Of a DNA stretch of 64,000 bases, positions 61,847-64,000 are shown one piece after another; the first letter of the stretch is position 1, and every line of letters begins with the position of its first letter. The stretch spans positions 1,116,001 through 1,180,000 of the forward strand of contig NZ_CP129965.1 of the NCBI RefSeq assembly GCF_030503635.1. The letters are read 5' to 3'. The stretch is from Corynebacterium sp. P3-F1 (lineage in GTDB: Bacteria > Actinomycetota > Actinomycetes > Mycobacteriales > Mycobacteriaceae). A program made the position numbers and the translations under genes. The notes beneath the pieces were generated by a model, which was given only the letters and a program-made list of their open reading frames with translations, was not told the origin of the DNA and ran no database searches.

Positions 61847-63231
61847 CGCTGCAAAGCCTGCGCCTCAGGCTCGGCGGGGAGCTTGTGGCGTCCGGTGATG
61901 AAATACAACGCCAGAACGATCACGCTGAAGGCAAGGCCGACGAAGAATGCGCCCCTGAATTCCGGCAGCCACAGCATGATCCCGAAGGTGAAGAGGATGA
62001 AGAAAATGGAAAAGTACTGTCCAAACGGATACAGGGGTGTCTTGTAGTCCAGTGCGGCTTCTTCCTCCGGGGTCATAGCCCGGCGCGAGGCGAGGTGCGC
62101 CAGGAGGATCATCAGCCACACGAAAATGGTGGCGAAGGTAGCCAGGGACGCAATGATCTCGAAGATGCGGTCCGGGATGAGAGTATTGGCTATCACGCCC
62201 ACGATGAGCACGATGAGCAGGATCACCGTGGTCATCACCGGCACGTCGCGGACTGTGCGGGCCATGATCCGCGGGGCGAGATTCTGCTTGGCCAGCCCGG
62301 TGAGCACGCGTCCGGCACCGAAGAGGTCAGCGTTAATGGCGGACAGGGCGGCGGTGATGACCACGAAGTTCAGCAGCCCTGCGGCCCAGTTCACGCCGAG
62401 GGTGGAGAAAATCTGGACGAACGGCGACTCCTCACCGGTGATGGTGCGCCACGGGTTGATCATCAGGATGATCAGGATCGACAGGACATAGAACAGCAGG
62501 ATGCGAACCGGAACGGTGTTCACTGCTTTGGGCACCGCAGTCTTCGGGTCGGTGGCTTCGCTGCCGGCCACGCCGATGATCTCCGTTCCGCCGAAGGCGA
62601 AGAGCACAAGGATGAAGGACGAAACCATACCGCTGAAGCCGTTGGGGAAGAACCCGCCGTCGTTGACCAAACTGGCGGGGCCGGTGGTCTCCGCGGTGGA
62701 CAGGCCGAAGACGAGGACTGCAGCGCCTGCAATGATCATCGCGATCACGGCGCCGACTTTGACCACGGTGAACCAGAACTCCAACTCGCCGAAGGCCTTG
62801 GCGCTGGCCACGTTCGCTGCGCCGACGATGAGCAGGGCAGCCACGATCCACACCCACCGAGAGACATCCGGGAACCAGAATCCCATGTAGATGCCTATGG
62901 CGGTGAGGTCTGCCAAGGCCACGATGACCATCTCGAAAGCGAACATCCAGCCGGTGAGGTATCCGACGGCACCGCCCAGATAGGCGCGGGTGTATTCCGC
63001 GAAAGAACCGGTGACGGGGTGCCGCACGGACATCTCGCCGAGAGCCCGGAGCAGGAAGTACACCACTGCGCCGCCGAGAAGATAGACCAACAAAACCGAC
63101 GGCCCGGCTGCCTGGATCGCGCCGGCGGACCCGTAGAACAGGCCGGTGCCGATCGCGGAACCGAGCGCGATGAAATTCAGGTGGCGTGTGCTCAAACCGT
63201 TGCGGGAAGACTGAGTTGTCCCGGATGCCAT
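61843..63231 (-). CDS. Amino acid permease (APC family)
   Basis: A 462-residue transporter with twelve hydrophobic segments. The APC signature IALGSAIGTGLFYGSAGAI is in helix 1, ALGEMSVRHPVTGSFAEYTR after helix 2/3, and FAFGGTEIIGVAGSEATDP in the helix 6 region. The GSAIGTGLF and EYTR patterns are those of the AnsP/CycA/ProY-type amino acid:proton symporters; the specific amino acid cannot be assigned. It is convergent with the LCP gene. Confidence 0.92.
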   Translation of the reverse strand: MASGTTQSSRNGLSTRHLNFIALGSAIGTGLFYGSAGAIQAAGPSVLLVYLLGGAVVYFLLRALGEMSVRHPVTGSFAEYTRAYLGGAVGYLTGWMFAFEMVIVALADLTAIGIYMGFWFPDVSRWVWIVAALLIVGAANVASAKAFGELEFWFTVVKVGAVIAMIIAGAAVLVFGLSTAETTGPASLVNDGGFFPNGFSGMVSSFILVLFAFGGTEIIGVAGSEATDPKTAVPKAVNTVPVRILLFYVLSILIILMINPWRTITGEESPFVQIFSTLGVNWAAGLLNFVVITAALSAINADLFGAGRVLTGLAKQNLAPRIMARTVRDVPVMTTVILLIVLIVGVIANTLIPDRIFEIIASLATFATIFVWLMILLAHLASRRAMTPEEEAALDYKTPLYPFGQYFSIFFILFTFGIMLWLPEFRGAFFVGLAFSVIVLALYFITGRHKLPAEPEAQALQR

Positions 63232-63256
63232 GACCCTTTGCCCCTCGCCTTGTGTC

Positions 63257-64000
63257 TTAGATGGTTACCTGGCGCGACTTGATGTTTTCCAGCTGCTTGC
63301 GCTCATCGGCACTCAGCTGGGCATCGTTGTCGTACTCGGCCGCGATCGCCTCGTTGACCTTGGTCAGCGCCTCGCCGTAGGAATCGGCTGCGACGGACGG
63401 GTCGAGATCGAAGACCGGAACAACCAGACCGTGGGTGCGGAAAGTGCCGGCGAATTTGGTGCCGTCACCCAGGTTCAGCTCGCCACGGGCGGCGATGCGC
63501 GCCAGGGCGTTGAGAAGCGTGCGCTCGTCATCCTCCGGACGGACCCAACGGATGTGCGCCTTGCCGCCACCCGGGTTGACCCACCAGATGGATCCGGGGA
63601 GGTCCGTGACGATCTCGGTGGAGGGCAGAACGGCATCGTTGGCGCGGGCCAAGGCCTGCTGAACCTGCGGGTTGCCGGCGGCGGAATCCGTGAACCACCA
63701 GTTGAAGTTGTCGTGTGCGGTGATGTCCAGCTCAGTGCTCTCGCCCAGCAGCGTGTTCAGCTCGGGCTGGGATCCGTTCGCAGCGGTGGAGTTCAGCGTC
63801 GCCCCCGGCTCGGCATTGAGCACCCAGTTCAGGGCGTATGCGAGGTCGCGGTTCGGGTTCTGCGAGTGGGACTGTACCTGGAGAGCCACGAAGCGTTCGC
63901 CGCCGTCCTCCTCCGGGCGGCGCAGGGCCGCGCCGGCACCGGGAAGAACAGTCACGATGTTGACGTCGGTGCCCTTGACATCCACTTTCGCTACTGCGGA
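63257..64000 (-). CDS. DUF5926-like conserved actinobacterial protein, 3' part
   Basis: The reading frame is open to the window edge, so at least 247 codons are seen and the start lies beyond base 64000. The sequence has VTVLPGAGAALRRPEED, LAYALNWVLNAEPGATL, GKAHIRWVRPEDDERTLLNA and FAGTFRTHGLVVPVFDLD. To my recollection this is the pattern of the actinobacterial DUF5926 family, sometimes mis-named as SecA-like. It has no signal or membrane segment in the visible part. The function is unknown. The assignment is from memory of the family pattern. Confidence 0.65.
   Translation of the reverse strand, partial: SAVAKVDVKGTDVNIVTVLPGAGAALRRPEEDGGERFVALQVQSHSQNPNRDLAYALNWVLNAEPGATLNSTAANGSQPELNTLLGESTELDITAHDNFNWWFTDSAAGNPQVQQALARANDAVLPSTEIVTDLPGSIWWVNPGGGKAHIRWVRPEDDERTLLNALARIAARGELNLGDGTKFAGTFRTHGLVVPVFDLDPSVAADSYGEALTKVNEAIAAEYDNDAQLSADERKQLENIKSRQVTI

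Overview
The window comes from a mycolic-acid-forming actinobacterium, almost certainly a Corynebacterium. The evidence is the run fadD32 - cutinase-like lipase - lipoprotein - Cop1-type mycolyltransferase with LGFP repeats - second mycolyltransferase - aftB - ubiA - PAP2 phosphatase - glfT2 on the minus strand (50-12161), which is the conserved mycolate/arabinogalactan locus of this group. The matching right-hand block is glf, a PGRP amidase, glpK, a HAD phosphatase, two PlsC acyltransferases, serS, a Septum_form protein, a small metalloprotease, a phosphoglycerate-mutase-like enzyme, pheA, a CPBP protease, an LCP ligase, an APC permease and the end of a DUF5926-like gene (47721-64000).

The two blocks would normally be close together (glfT2 next to or near glf). 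Here about 35 kb of accessory DNA separates them: three palindromic repeats and a DUF222/HNH gene (12.2-13.8 kb), an IS30-family element (13.77-15.42 kb), a siderophore island (15.4-38.4 kb), a second IS30 copy interrupted by two head-to-tail IS3-family elements (38.7-42.9 kb), a small helical protein, a GT-C membrane protein, a Na+/H+ antiporter, and a TetR/transporter pair with a large operator-like palindrome.

The siderophore island is the most unusual part. It encodes synthesis of 2,3-dihydroxybenzoate (EntA-type dehydrogenase), a single 1168-residue polypeptide joining isochorismatase, isochorismate synthase and DHB-AMP ligase, a free aryl carrier protein, and a C-A-T-E-C-T-TE NRPS whose second module has no adenylation domain. 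A stand-alone adenylation protein sits nearby and could serve it in trans. The island also has an MbtG-like N-hydroxylase, an IucB/MbtK-like N-acyltransferase, a siderophore-interacting reductase fused to a degenerate methyltransferase-like half, and an ABC importer (binding protein, two FecCD permeases, ATPase). DtxR/IdeR-type iron boxes lie at four points in the island. A second binding-protein gene, also behind an iron box, is cut off by the left IS30. Predicted product: a DHB-capped peptide with a D-configured, probably basic, residue, perhaps also carrying a hydroxamate. No phosphopantetheinyl transferase, MbtH-like protein or exporter is visible in the window.

No tRNA, rRNA or CRISPR array was recognised. 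All assignments come from reading motifs by eye; no database search was run.
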